NCBI RefSeq assembly: GCF_000214135.1
Contig: NZ_AFIE01000021.1
Span: 1 to 52,314 of the forward strand
Length of the DNA stretch: 52,314 bases
Direction of reading: 5' to 3'
Source of the DNA: Acinetobacter sp. P8-3-8
GTDB lineage: Bacteria > Pseudomonadota > Gammaproteobacteria > Pseudomonadales > Moraxellaceae
Shown here: piece after piece, positions 8,967-16,196 of the stretch
Layout of the letters: every line of letters begins with the position of its first letter
Position numbering within the stretch: position 1 is the stretch's first letter
Notes under the pieces: model-generated
Databases searched by the model: none
Told to the model about the DNA's origin: nothing
Seen by the model: only the letters and a program-made list of their open reading frames with translations
Translations under genes and position numbers: made by a program

Positions 8967-9893
8967 ATGCAATATGGCGCAATGCAATTGCTCTCGATGT
9001 GGATTAAAGATCGTAAAATTCAAAATCAGTCCGAACATACTTTAGAAGCTTATTTTCGTGATGTATCTAATTTTATTGATTTTTGCTATGAGAAAAAGCT
9101 TGAATTAAAACAAATCGAAACTTCGGATTTAAGAGAATATATTGCTTATCGAGTAGAAAAACACCAACTCAGTTCTACCAGTTTACAGCGCCATTTGACT
9201 TCGATTCGTCAATTTATGAAATGGGCGGAGCAAGGGAACTATTTAGAAATTAATCCTGCTGATGATTTTCAATTGAAAAGACAGCCTCGACCTTTGCCTG
9301 GCATGATTGATATTGAAACAGTTAATCAAATTATGGATCAGCCTGAACCAGAAAAACCCATCGAAAAACAATTGTGGCTTCGTGATAAAGCCATTCTTGA
9401 ATTACTTTATTCAAGTGGTTTACGATTGGCTGAAATTCAAGGGCTTATGATTCGTGATATTGATTTTAATCGGCATTTATTACGCATTACCGGTAAAGGA
9501 AATAAAACACGGATTGTTCCTTTTGGTTCGAAAGCCAAACAAAGTTTGATTGAATGGCTGAAAATTTACCGTATTTGGCAGGGCGAGTTTAATCCGCAAT
9601 CGTATGTGTTTATTACGCAACGTGGAAATAGCATCACGCCTCGTCAAATTGAGAACCGAGTGAAATATCAAGCTTTGCGAGCAGGTGTGAATGTAGATTT
9701 GCATCCGCATTTACTTCGACATTGTTTTGCCAGTCATATGTTGTCGAATAGTGGTGATTTACGGGCAGTACAAGAAATGCTCGGTCATAGTAATCTCAGC
9801 ACGACGCAAATTTATACCCATGTCGATTTTGATCGTCTTGCACAAGTTTATGATCAAGCCCATCCTCGCGCCAATAAGATAAAAACGTCTTAA
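8967..9893 (+). CDS. xerC: Tyrosine recombinase XerC
   Basis: XerC acts with XerD at the dif site to resolve chromosome dimers. The 308-residue protein has the N-terminal SAM-like core-binding domain and a C-terminal catalytic domain. The catalytic residues are Arg153 (SGLRLAEI), His248 and Arg251 (HLLRH), His274 (LGHSNL) and the nucleophile Tyr283 (QIYTHV). A strong AAGGAGG precedes the ATG. The position after dapF matches the classic dapF-xerC order, which argues for XerC rather than a phage integrase. The DUF484 gene often found between dapF and xerC in pseudomonads is missing here. Confidence 0.94.
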   Translation: MQYGAMQLLSMWIKDRKIQNQSEHTLEAYFRDVSNFIDFCYEKKLELKQIETSDLREYIAYRVEKHQLSSTSLQRHLTSIRQFMKWAEQGNYLEINPADDFQLKRQPRPLPGMIDIETVNQIMDQPEPEKPIEKQLWLRDKAILELLYSSGLRLAEIQGLMIRDIDFNRHLLRITGKGNKTRIVPFGSKAKQSLIEWLKIYRIWQGEFNPQSYVFITQRGNSITPRQIENRVKYQALRAGVNVDLHPHLLRHCFASHMLSNSGDLRAVQEMLGHSNLSTTQIYTHVDFDRLAQVYDQAHPRANKIKTS

Positions 9894-10087
9894 ATATTCA
9901 ATTTTGCTGAATGTCTTTCATTGATTTGATTGAAATGTTTTACAAAAAAGACTCGGTTTGGAAACAATTCAAAGATAAAAAAGCCAAAAGGCCAATTGTT
10001 TTTAGTGAGGCTCTGTTGTATATCTAATTTCGTATGAATCGAAATGCTTTTCTATTGATCCAATTTTGTAATACTTTAGGCTTTCCA

Positions 10088-10459
10088 ATGATCTCGGAAC
10101 TTGAACAAAAATATAAGCAACTCACTGAAGCTCAAAAAGAAATTTTTAGAGGCTATGGCTTGCGACAAGTCAAACATTTTATTGAATTTAGCTTACCGAA
10201 AATTGAAGCAACCTTACCTGAAAAAGGAAAAGTGCTTGGAATTAATGCTGAGGGTAAAGTACAGGCGATAAATACTGAAACCAACGAAGTCTATTTATGG
10301 ATTTCAGATCAGCAATGGCAAGCTGCGCAAATCGCTTCAAACCGTGTAGATTTAAAAGAAGATTTTCTAGAAGTGTGGAAAATTTTTGATCTACAGAATC
10401 AAGACTTAATAGAATTAAGTCATGTGCATCGTGATTTTTTAGAAAGTTTTGCAGAATAA
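10088..10459 (+). CDS. Hypothetical protein, 123 residues
   Basis: I do not recognise this family. The soluble, acidic protein opens with a helical region (ELEQKYKQLTEAQKEIF), continues with a beta-rich middle (KVLGINAEGKVQAINTE) and ends in another helical stretch. A longer frame begins at 10034, but that start has no ribosome binding site and adds a Phe-rich leader unlike the rest, so I prefer the ATG at 10088. It is followed after 8 bp by the convergent acetyltransferase gene, with no clear terminator between. Confidence 0.6.
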   Translation: MISELEQKYKQLTEAQKEIFRGYGLRQVKHFIEFSLPKIEATLPEKGKVLGINAEGKVQAINTETNEVYLWISDQQWQAAQIASNRVDLKEDFLEVWKIFDLQNQDLIELSHVHRDFLESFAE

Positions 10460-10467
10460 GAACGATC

Positions 10468-11013
10468 TTAAAATTTAAAATCTTGTTTTTGGATGCGATA
10501 TAACTTTTCCTCGCGCAGTGGGTGAGTATCATCCAAATCAGGATGTAAGAAGTCATGAGAGAAAGTCATTCCAAGTTTTTCCATGACTTTTTGTGAGGCA
10601 ATATTATTTTTAGAAGTAAATGCCACGATTTCTTGAAAATAAAGTTCTTCGAAAGCAAATCTTAAACATGCTTCTGCGCCTTCAGTTGCATAACCATGAT
10701 TCCAAAATTGAGGATCAAGTCGCCATCCAATTTCGATGCAGGGCGAAAAATCGAATTTTGTAGGTTGAGCATGCATTCCAATACAACCAATAAATTCTTG
10801 GGTTTCTAGTAATTCAACCGCCCAAAGTCCCCAACCATTTTCTGCGATTAAAGTTCGAATTTTGTCTGCTAGTTCATCACTTTCTTGACGATTCAGTATT
10901 TTAGGGAAATATTGCATTACTTCAGCATTCGAGCTGATCTTTGCAAATGGTGCATAATCTGAATCTTGCCACTGTCTCAGTAAAAGTCGATCTGTGCATA
11001 TTTCATAAATCAT
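10468..11013 (-). CDS. GNAT family N-acetyltransferase (RimJ/RimL-like), copy 1
   Basis: The protein begins with the RimJ/RimL-type strand RLLLRQWQ. The acetyl-CoA binding region is EIGWRLDPQFWNHGYATEG, and SQKVMEKLGM lies in the C-terminal half, all typical of GNAT_3 acetyltransferases that modify proteins or small molecules. It has 181 residues from the ATG at 11013. A frame extends to 11085 but would run into the intergenic region and has no better start. It is closely related to the next gene, a tandem duplication, and probably shares its transcript. Substrate unknown. Confidence 0.85.
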   Translation of the reverse strand: MIYEICTDRLLLRQWQDSDYAPFAKISSNAEVMQYFPKILNRQESDELADKIRTLIAENGWGLWAVELLETQEFIGCIGMHAQPTKFDFSPCIEIGWRLDPQFWNHGYATEGAEACLRFAFEELYFQEIVAFTSKNNIASQKVMEKLGMTFSHDFLHPDLDDTHPLREEKLYRIQKQDFKF

Positions 11014-11081
11014 TGTTATTTTGCATCCATTTAAAGTATTTCCTAAATTTAAAATGTATATGGTTTTGGAATTTTCGTAAA

Positions 11082-11663
11082 TCATTGTTCCAAAGCGTTG
11101 GGATTTTGAATGCTGTAAAGTAAATGTTCAGCCAAAGGGTGTTTCACATCTAAAGCTGGATGTATGAAGTTTTTGATATGTCGCATTCCCAGTCGTTGCA
11201 TGACCTTTTGTGAGGGAACATTCGACATTGCAGTGAATGACACAACTTCTTCAAGCGCTAATTGTTCAAAAGAGAATTTTAAACAAAGCTGAGCAGCTTC
11301 AGTTGCATAACCGTGATGCCAATATTGTTGTGCTAATCTCCAGCCAATTTCTACACAGGGAGAAAAACTATATTGTGTAGGTTGATTTTGCAGTCCAACA
11401 AAACCAATAAACTGATGATTTTCTTTTAATTCTACTGCCCAGAAACCCCAACCATTTTCAGCAATGATGGTCTGGAATTTTTCAGCCAGTTGCTGACTTT
11501 CAAGCTCCGATAAAGTTGTAGGGAAGTGAGCCATAACATCTGGATCGGCATTTAAATTTGCAAAGGGCTCAAAATCAGTTATTTGCCATTGCCTTAAAAT
11601 CAATCTGGATGATTCCAATTGAATCGGTGGAGAGAATGTTTGCATCGTATGATTCCAATTCAT
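11082..11663 (-). CDS. GNAT family N-acetyltransferase (RimJ/RimL-like), copy 2
   Basis: This is a paralogue of the preceding-coordinate gene with the same landmarks: RLILRQWQ at the start, AENGWGFWAVEL, EIGWRLAQQYWHHGYATEA at the acetyl-CoA site and SQKVMQRLGM near the end. I start it at the ATG at 11663 (194 residues). The longer frame would overlap the Lrp gene upstream and adds an unrelated basic leader. The gene lies 34 bp after the Lrp-type regulator on the same strand. Substrate unknown. The two copies have diverged at many positions, so the duplication is not recent. Confidence 0.85.
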   Translation of the reverse strand: MNWNHTMQTFSPPIQLESSRLILRQWQITDFEPFANLNADPDVMAHFPTTLSELESQQLAEKFQTIIAENGWGFWAVELKENHQFIGFVGLQNQPTQYSFSPCVEIGWRLAQQYWHHGYATEAAQLCLKFSFEQLALEEVVSFTAMSNVPSQKVMQRLGMRHIKNFIHPALDVKHPLAEHLLYSIQNPNALEQ

Positions 11664-11697
11664 TTTTACTTTGCTTTTTAAGTTTTCTATAAAACTT

Positions 11698-12192
11698 TTA
11701 TAAATCTTCAAGTGGAAGTTGAAAGCTTTGTTTAATGATTTGACTCGGCACATCAGTCTTAACACTGGTGATCCCGTTTTTCTTGGTCAAATGTGTAGAC
11801 TGAAATTTCCGATAACTTTCTAAATCAGGAACGACCACTTTTAACATCGCATCGCACTCACCCAAAATAATATAGCATTCCATGACTTGAGGAAGTTCTT
11901 TCATCGCCTCGATAAATAGGTCGATGGTTTCTGCATCTTGTCCTAAAAGCCAAATTCTTGAAAATAAAATCAGTTGGAAACCAATTTTTTGAGGGTCAAC
12001 AACGGTAGTGTAGTTTTGAATAACATTGGCTTCCTCCAATAATCTGACTCGTCTTAAGCAAGATGAAGGTGATAGTCCAATTTCACGTGCTAAATCGTTG
12101 TTTTGAATTCGACCATTGGCTTGTAAAGCACGAATGATATTTTTATCAATACGATCTAGCTTAATTAGAATTGTCTTTGATGAAATTTTCAT
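11698..12192 (-). CDS. Lrp/AsnC family transcriptional regulator
   Basis: An N-terminal helix-turn-helix (LDRIDKNIIRALQANGRI, then LAREIGLSPSSCLRRVRLLE) is followed by an effector-binding RAM domain (about residues 75-150). That is the Lrp/AsnC layout, and the length of 164 is normal. It is divergent from a LysE/RhtB exporter with a 114-bp gap. Such pairs are commonly a regulator and the amino-acid exporter it controls. It probably senses the exported amino acid, which is an inference from context. The start ATG has no clear Shine-Dalgarno sequence. Confidence 0.9.
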   Translation of the reverse strand: MKISSKTILIKLDRIDKNIIRALQANGRIQNNDLAREIGLSPSSCLRRVRLLEEANVIQNYTTVVDPQKIGFQLILFSRIWLLGQDAETIDLFIEAMKELPQVMECYIILGECDAMLKVVVPDLESYRKFQSTHLTKKNGITSVKTDVPSQIIKQSFQLPLEDL

Positions 12193-12223
12193 AAATTAGA
12201 ATTTAATTCGAAAAATAGTAAAT

Positions 12224-12252
12224 ATTATAGAACATTTGCAATCCTATTTTAA
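12224..12252 (-). promoter_or_regulatory. Probable promoter of the Lrp-type regulator
   Basis: On the minus strand a perfect TATAAT (plus 12224-12229) lies 17 bp from TTAAAA (plus 12247-12252). It reads toward the regulator gene and sits in the gap shared with the exporter, so autoregulation would affect both. Confidence 0.45.
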
Positions 12253-12306
12253 GGGTTTTGAAAGATACTATTTTCTTCCCTAAAACAGTACAGAAAGGAA
12301 ATGAAA

Positions 12307-12912
12307 ATGTCTGTATTCGCGCTTTTTGCCTTAACGGTATTGCCGTTAATTTTCACACCAGGACCAGATATGTTATTTATCCTGTCACAAGTGATGGGTA
12401 AAGATGCGAAAGCAGGTATGATGGCAACAATCGGTATTTGTTCAGGATATTTAGTGCATTCAATATTGGTTGCACTTGGGATTGCTGCAATTATTGTTTC
12501 CTTTCCTGTTTTATTTGAAACGATTCGTTATCTAGGAATTGCATACTTATTATATTTAGCATTTCATTTGATTAAGTCAGTATTTCATTCAAAACAAGTG
12601 AAGATTGAACAAAAAGTATCAGCACAACCCATCCGAAAAGGTTTTTTTACAGCTTTATTAAACCCAAAAGGCATGTTGATTTATTTTGCAATACTTCCTC
12701 AGTTTATCGATAAATCAGGAAATACGGTTGCTCAGGGTTTGGCATTGTCTTTTGTCTTTATTGGTTTAATTTTTGTGATCTACTGTTGTTTGAGTTTGGT
12801 CTTTGCCAAAATTTCTCAAAAAACAGGAATAGATGAACGTAAACAAAAATGGATTGATGCAGGCTCTGGTTCACTTTTGGCTTTGGCTGCGACTTGGTTG
12901 GTCATTAACTAG
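12307..12912 (+). CDS. LysE/RhtB family amino-acid exporter
   Basis: The protein has about 201 residues and six hydrophobic segments. The family signature lies near the N terminus, LPLIFTPGPDMLFILSQ, and NPKGMLIYFAILPQFI is in the second half. Members export lysine, threonine, homoserine or similar amino acids across the inner membrane. An ATG at 12301 is also in frame, but AAGGA sits 7 bases before the ATG at 12307, which favours that start. The divergent Lrp-type gene is the likely regulator. A hairpin terminator follows. Confidence 0.9.
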   Translation: MSVFALFALTVLPLIFTPGPDMLFILSQVMGKDAKAGMMATIGICSGYLVHSILVALGIAAIIVSFPVLFETIRYLGIAYLLYLAFHLIKSVFHSKQVKIEQKVSAQPIRKGFFTALLNPKGMLIYFAILPQFIDKSGNTVAQGLALSFVFIGLIFVIYCCLSLVFAKISQKTGIDERKQKWIDAGSGSLLALAATWLVIN

Positions 12913-12976
12913 CACTAATACACGTATCAAATCAGTAAGATTCATAAGTGTTATCAATAACTTTTGAATAGACTTC

Positions 12977-13010
12977 AGTCAGCATAAAGCAAAATTTATG
13001 CTGACTTTTC
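12977..13010 (+). terminator. Terminator of the LysE/RhtB exporter
   Basis: A 12-bp perfect stem (AGTCAGCATAAA at 12977-12988 with 12995-13006) and a GCAAAA loop are followed by TTTTC, 65 bp past the stop. Confidence 0.8.
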
Positions 13011-13286
13011 ATCGTTTAGACTTAAATAAATGCTAAAAATAGCAAAAGTTACAATTTTTAATGATGTAAAAAATTAAATTTCTTTGTCAATCTATCTTTA
13101 ATGACAAATTTGAATAAAAAAATACAAATCCAATATGGAAATAATTCTGACATTGTAACCTATATTTAAATATTGAAAATTTAGTCTTAAGAAGTTATTT
13201 TTATTAAAAAAATATTTAAAATCAATATTTAAAATTTGTCTTAATATAATCTGAAATTGAAGAACAGCATTGTTACATTTTTTTTA

Positions 13287-13301
13287 TGAACTGTCCGTTC
13301 A
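13287..13301. promoter_or_regulatory. Candidate operator upstream of etfBA
   Basis: TGAAC and GTTCA form 5-bp arms around TGTCC, about 150 bp before etfB and about 45 bp before the possible -35 box. Palindromes of this size fit a TetR-type repressor such as the fatty-acid regulators that control etf genes in related bacteria, but nothing here identifies the regulator. Confidence 0.3.
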
Positions 13302-13451
13302 ACGATTTTTACGCTTTTTTACAGCTCTTTCGCGAATTGTGACTTGACCGAAATGCCAATCACATTGCAAGATAGGGCACCTAAAAATTTTAAATGAAGA
13401 GTTATTATAACTTTTCTCAACATTTATTTTGCTAAAACAGCCGAGGATTAC

Positions 13452-14204
13452 ATGAAGGCTCTTGTTGCTGTAAAACGTGTGGTTGATGCCAACGTTAAAG
13501 TTCGCGTTAAACCGGACAATAGTGGGGTTGACCTTACTAACGTTAAAATGTCAATTAACCCATTCGATGAAATCGCTGTTGAAGAAGCGGTTCGTTTAAA
13601 AGAAAAGGGAACAGTTTCAGAAATCGTTGTGGTTTCTATTGGTGCTAAAGAAGCACAAGAGCAAATTCGTTCTGCGATGGCGCTTGGTGCTGACCGTGGT
13701 ATCTTAGTTGAAGCTGATGACAGCCAATTAGGTGCTTTGGAAATTGCAAAAATCCTTAAAGGTGTAGTTGAACAAGAACAACCACAACTTGTACTTTTAG
13801 GTAAACAAGCGATTGATGATGACTCTAACCAAGTGGGTCAGATGCTTGGTGCTTTACTTGGCGCTGGTCAAGGTACATTTGCTTCTGTTGTGACAGTAAA
13901 TGGCGATAAAGTTCAAGTGACTCGTGAAGTTGATGGTGGTTTACAAACTGTTGAGTTAAATACTCCAGCAATCATTACGACTGACTTACGTTTGAACGAG
14001 CCACGTTATGCTGCGCTTCCAAACATTATGAAAGCACGTAAAAAACCGCTTGATACGAAAACTCCTGCAGATTATGGCGTTTCAACAACTTCTAAACTTA
14101 AAACAGTTAAAGTTGAACCACCTGCAGAGCGTAAAGCTGGTGTACAAGTGAAGTCTGTAGACGAGCTTGTTGATAAACTTAAAAATGAAGCGAAAGTGAT
14201 CTAA
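13452..14204 (+). CDS. etfB: Electron transfer flavoprotein subunit beta
   Basis: EtfB is the AMP-binding subunit of the heterodimer that passes electrons from acyl-CoA and other dehydrogenases to ETF-ubiquinone oxidoreductase. The protein opens [20 protein letters not shown]. It contains the ETF beta signature around [20 protein letters not shown] and [20 protein letters not shown], and ends in the long C-terminal arm that wraps the alpha subunit. It has 250 residues, the normal length. GAGGA precedes the ATG. etfA follows after 17 bp, so the two are co-transcribed. Confidence 0.98.
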   Translation: MKALVAVKRVVDANVKVRVKPDNSGVDLTNVKMSINPFDEIAVEEAVRLKEKGTVSEIVVVSIGAKEAQEQIRSAMALGADRGILVEADDSQLGALEIAKILKGVVEQEQPQLVLLGKQAIDDDSNQVGQMLGALLGAGQGTFASVVTVNGDKVQVTREVDGGLQTVELNTPAIITTDLRLNEPRYAALPNIMKARKKPLDTKTPADYGVSTTSKLKTVKVEPPAERKAGVQVKSVDELVDKLKNEAKVI

Positions 14205-14221
14205 TACAGAAGGATAAAATC

Positions 14222-15154
14222 ATGAGTATTTTAGTTATCGCTGAGCACGACAATAAGACACTTAACGGTGCAACTTTAAACGTTGTTGCTGCAGCTCAAA
14301 AAATCGGTGGTGATATCACTGTATTGGTTGCAGGTTCTGGTGCTCAAGCAGTTGCTGATGCTGCTGCAAAAGTTGCTGGTGTAAGCAAAGTATTACTTGC
14401 TGATGATGCTGCTTATGCAAATCAATTGGCTGAAAACGTTGCTAAATTAGTTGCAGAACTTGGTAAAGGTTATACACATATCCTTGCTGCTTCTACAACA
14501 ACTGGTAAGAACATTCTTCCACGCGCTGCTGCACTTTTAGACGTAAGCATGATTACTGACATCATTGCTGTTGAAGGTCCTAAAACTTTCAAACGTCCTA
14601 TCTATGCTGGTAACGCAATTGCGACAGTTCAATCTGACGAACCAATTGTTGTTGCAACTGTACGTGGTACGGCATTTGATCCTGTTGCTGCTGAAGGCGG
14701 TTCTGCTGCGATCGAAGCTGTTGCTTCTACTGGTGATGCTGGTATCTCTAAGTTCATTTCTGAAGAAATCGTGAAATCTGAACGTCCAGAATTAACAGCT
14801 GCTCGTATCGTTGTATCTGGTGGTCGTGGTGTAGGTTCTGGTGAGAACTATCACAAAGTCCTTGATCCATTAGCAGATAAGCTTGGTGCTGCTCAAGGTG
14901 CTTCACGTGCTGCAGTAGATGCTGGCTTCGTTCCAAACGATATGCAAGTTGGTCAAACTGGTAAAATCGTTGCGCCTGACCTATACATGGCTATCGGTAT
15001 TTCAGGTGCGATTCAGCATTTGGCTGGTATGAAAGATTCTAAAGTGATCGTAGCGATCAACAAAGATGAAGAAGCGCCAATCAATGCTGTTGCTGACTAC
15101 TGGTTAGTTGGTGATTTGAATACTGTCGTTCCTGAATTGGTTTCTAAACTTTAA
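14222..15154 (+). CDS. etfA: Electron transfer flavoprotein subunit alpha
   Basis: EtfA carries the FAD of the ETF heterodimer. An N-terminal alpha/beta domain (about residues 1-185) is followed by the FAD-binding domain, which begins AARIVVSGGRGVGSGENY. It ends with the signature YMAIGISGAIQHLAGMKDSK and a normal C terminus (VAINKDEEAPI). It has 310 residues. An AGAAGGA ribosome binding site sits before the ATG. The terminator downstream ends the etfBA operon. Confidence 0.98.
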   Translation: MSILVIAEHDNKTLNGATLNVVAAAQKIGGDITVLVAGSGAQAVADAAAKVAGVSKVLLADDAAYANQLAENVAKLVAELGKGYTHILAASTTTGKNILPRAAALLDVSMITDIIAVEGPKTFKRPIYAGNAIATVQSDEPIVVATVRGTAFDPVAAEGGSAAIEAVASTGDAGISKFISEEIVKSERPELTAARIVVSGGRGVGSGENYHKVLDPLADKLGAAQGASRAAVDAGFVPNDMQVGQTGKIVAPDLYMAIGISGAIQHLAGMKDSKVIVAINKDEEAPINAVADYWLVGDLNTVVPELVSKL

Positions 15155-15173
15155 TTCTTGAAAGACTTGTTCT

Positions 15174-15203
15174 AAAAAACGCTCCGTAAGGGGCGTTTTT
15201 TAT
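15174..15203 (+). terminator. etfBA terminator
   Basis: A 12-bp stem with one G-U pair (15174-15185 with 15190-15201) has a GTAA loop and a T6 tail. It starts 20 bp after the etfA stop. Confidence 0.9.
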
Positions 15204-15330
15204 ACGTGAAAAGTGATTTGTAAAAATTATAGCGTTTAAAAAATAGTTTTATATTCAAAGATAAATTTTGATTGAAGACAATTGGTATTTTCCTTGCTAT
15301 AACGATTAAAAGTATGAATGATTAAAAACT

Positions 15331-15704
15331 ATGAAAAAATTGTCACAAGTTTTTAAGGATCCGTTATATCTCAGATTTTGTTCTTTTTTTTCTGGTACAT
15401 TGATATTTGCATTGGGCGGTGCGTTAGCTTACATAAGTTATATTGCATTAAATCAGTATATTTGGGTCATTCCATGTGTGCTTATCTCCTTACTGATTAT
15501 GATCGTAGGATTTATTACTTTTTTATTTACTTTTGTCGATGATAAAGATTTAGTGGATGGAAGCTTTGTTTTTTTAGCCCTGGTTTAGTTCCTGATTTGA
15601 TCTTGTTACCTATTCAAATTGGATTATTCATATCTGTTGGTTTTATATCAATAATTTTGACTCTATTCATCCGTTTATTTATTCCTTTAGACGTAAAAAA
15701 CTGA
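15331..15704 (+). pseudogene. Frameshifted small membrane protein
   Basis: The first part (15331-15588) encodes 85 residues with two strong hydrophobic segments and stops abruptly after FVFLALV. Directly after a run of seven T (15569-15575) another frame continues without interruption as SPGLVPDLILLPIQIG and then 26 more residues with a third long hydrophobic stretch, ending at 15704. One extra T would join them into a protein of about 125 residues with balanced membrane segments. The simplest reading is a one-base deletion in the T run, a real pseudogene or a sequencing error. A programmed -1 slip on the T run is possible but unproven. I do not recognise the family. Confidence 0.6.
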
Positions 15705-16196
15705 ATTTTACAATGTTAAATGGCGAACTAAAAAAGTTATTTTTAGTCTGATAAATTGAAGACGATCAAATTTTTTATGCTTTTGTATATGAATTATATA
15801 GATAATTGAGCAATATGCTTAATGTAGGTGATTCATTGATCACTATTACTCACAAATATAATATTTTTCTTTATAGAGTACTTGCTTCATATTTAAGTTA
15901 AGTGATTAAAGGTCTATTTGATCTAAATTGTGATAACAAATTCCGCATTTTGAAAAATAAATTTGCAAGAAAAGCGATTTAAGTAAAGTAAGTTATGTTG
16001 TTGAAAATATATACAAAACAAAGCATATGTTTGTCGATAAAACATAACGAAAGAGCCTATAAAAGTCTTTGTTTTATGCTATAGTTATCGGCTGTATTTT
16101 CGGATTTTAGCTCAGTCATTTTGAGTTAATTCTTTGCAAGATTGATTATATAAATGAGCAGTTGCAGTGTGCGCTGTTTGTAAATAAGGAGTATGC
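15705..16196. other. Gene-free stretch upstream of gyrA
   Basis: This 492-bp AT-rich gap contains the gyrA promoter region. An imperfect palindrome ACAAAGCATATGTTTGT is near 16018. No gene, RNA or repeat family was recognised in the first 300 bp. Confidence 0.5.
16077..16085 (+). promoter_or_regulatory. Extended -10 promoter element of gyrA
   Basis: TGC followed by TATAGT forms an extended -10 element about 112 bp before the gyrA start. The region 17 bp further upstream has no good -35 box, which is typical of extended -10 promoters. gyr promoters are often controlled by supercoiling through the -10 region. Confidence 0.4.

Larger units (their letters stand above)
12913..13451. other. Gene-free stretch before etfB
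   Basis: This 539-bp AT-rich gap holds the exporter's terminator, a short palindrome at 13287-13301 and a possible etf promoter. The promoter would have TTGACC at 13344-13349 and a weak -10 (CAAGAT) 18 bp downstream. I see no open frame with a ribosome binding site and no RNA gene I recognise. Confidence 0.5.

Noticed and set aside
8967-9893. A phage integrase at the xerC position
   Set aside because: Its place after dapF and its motifs fit housekeeping XerC; there are no phage genes nearby.
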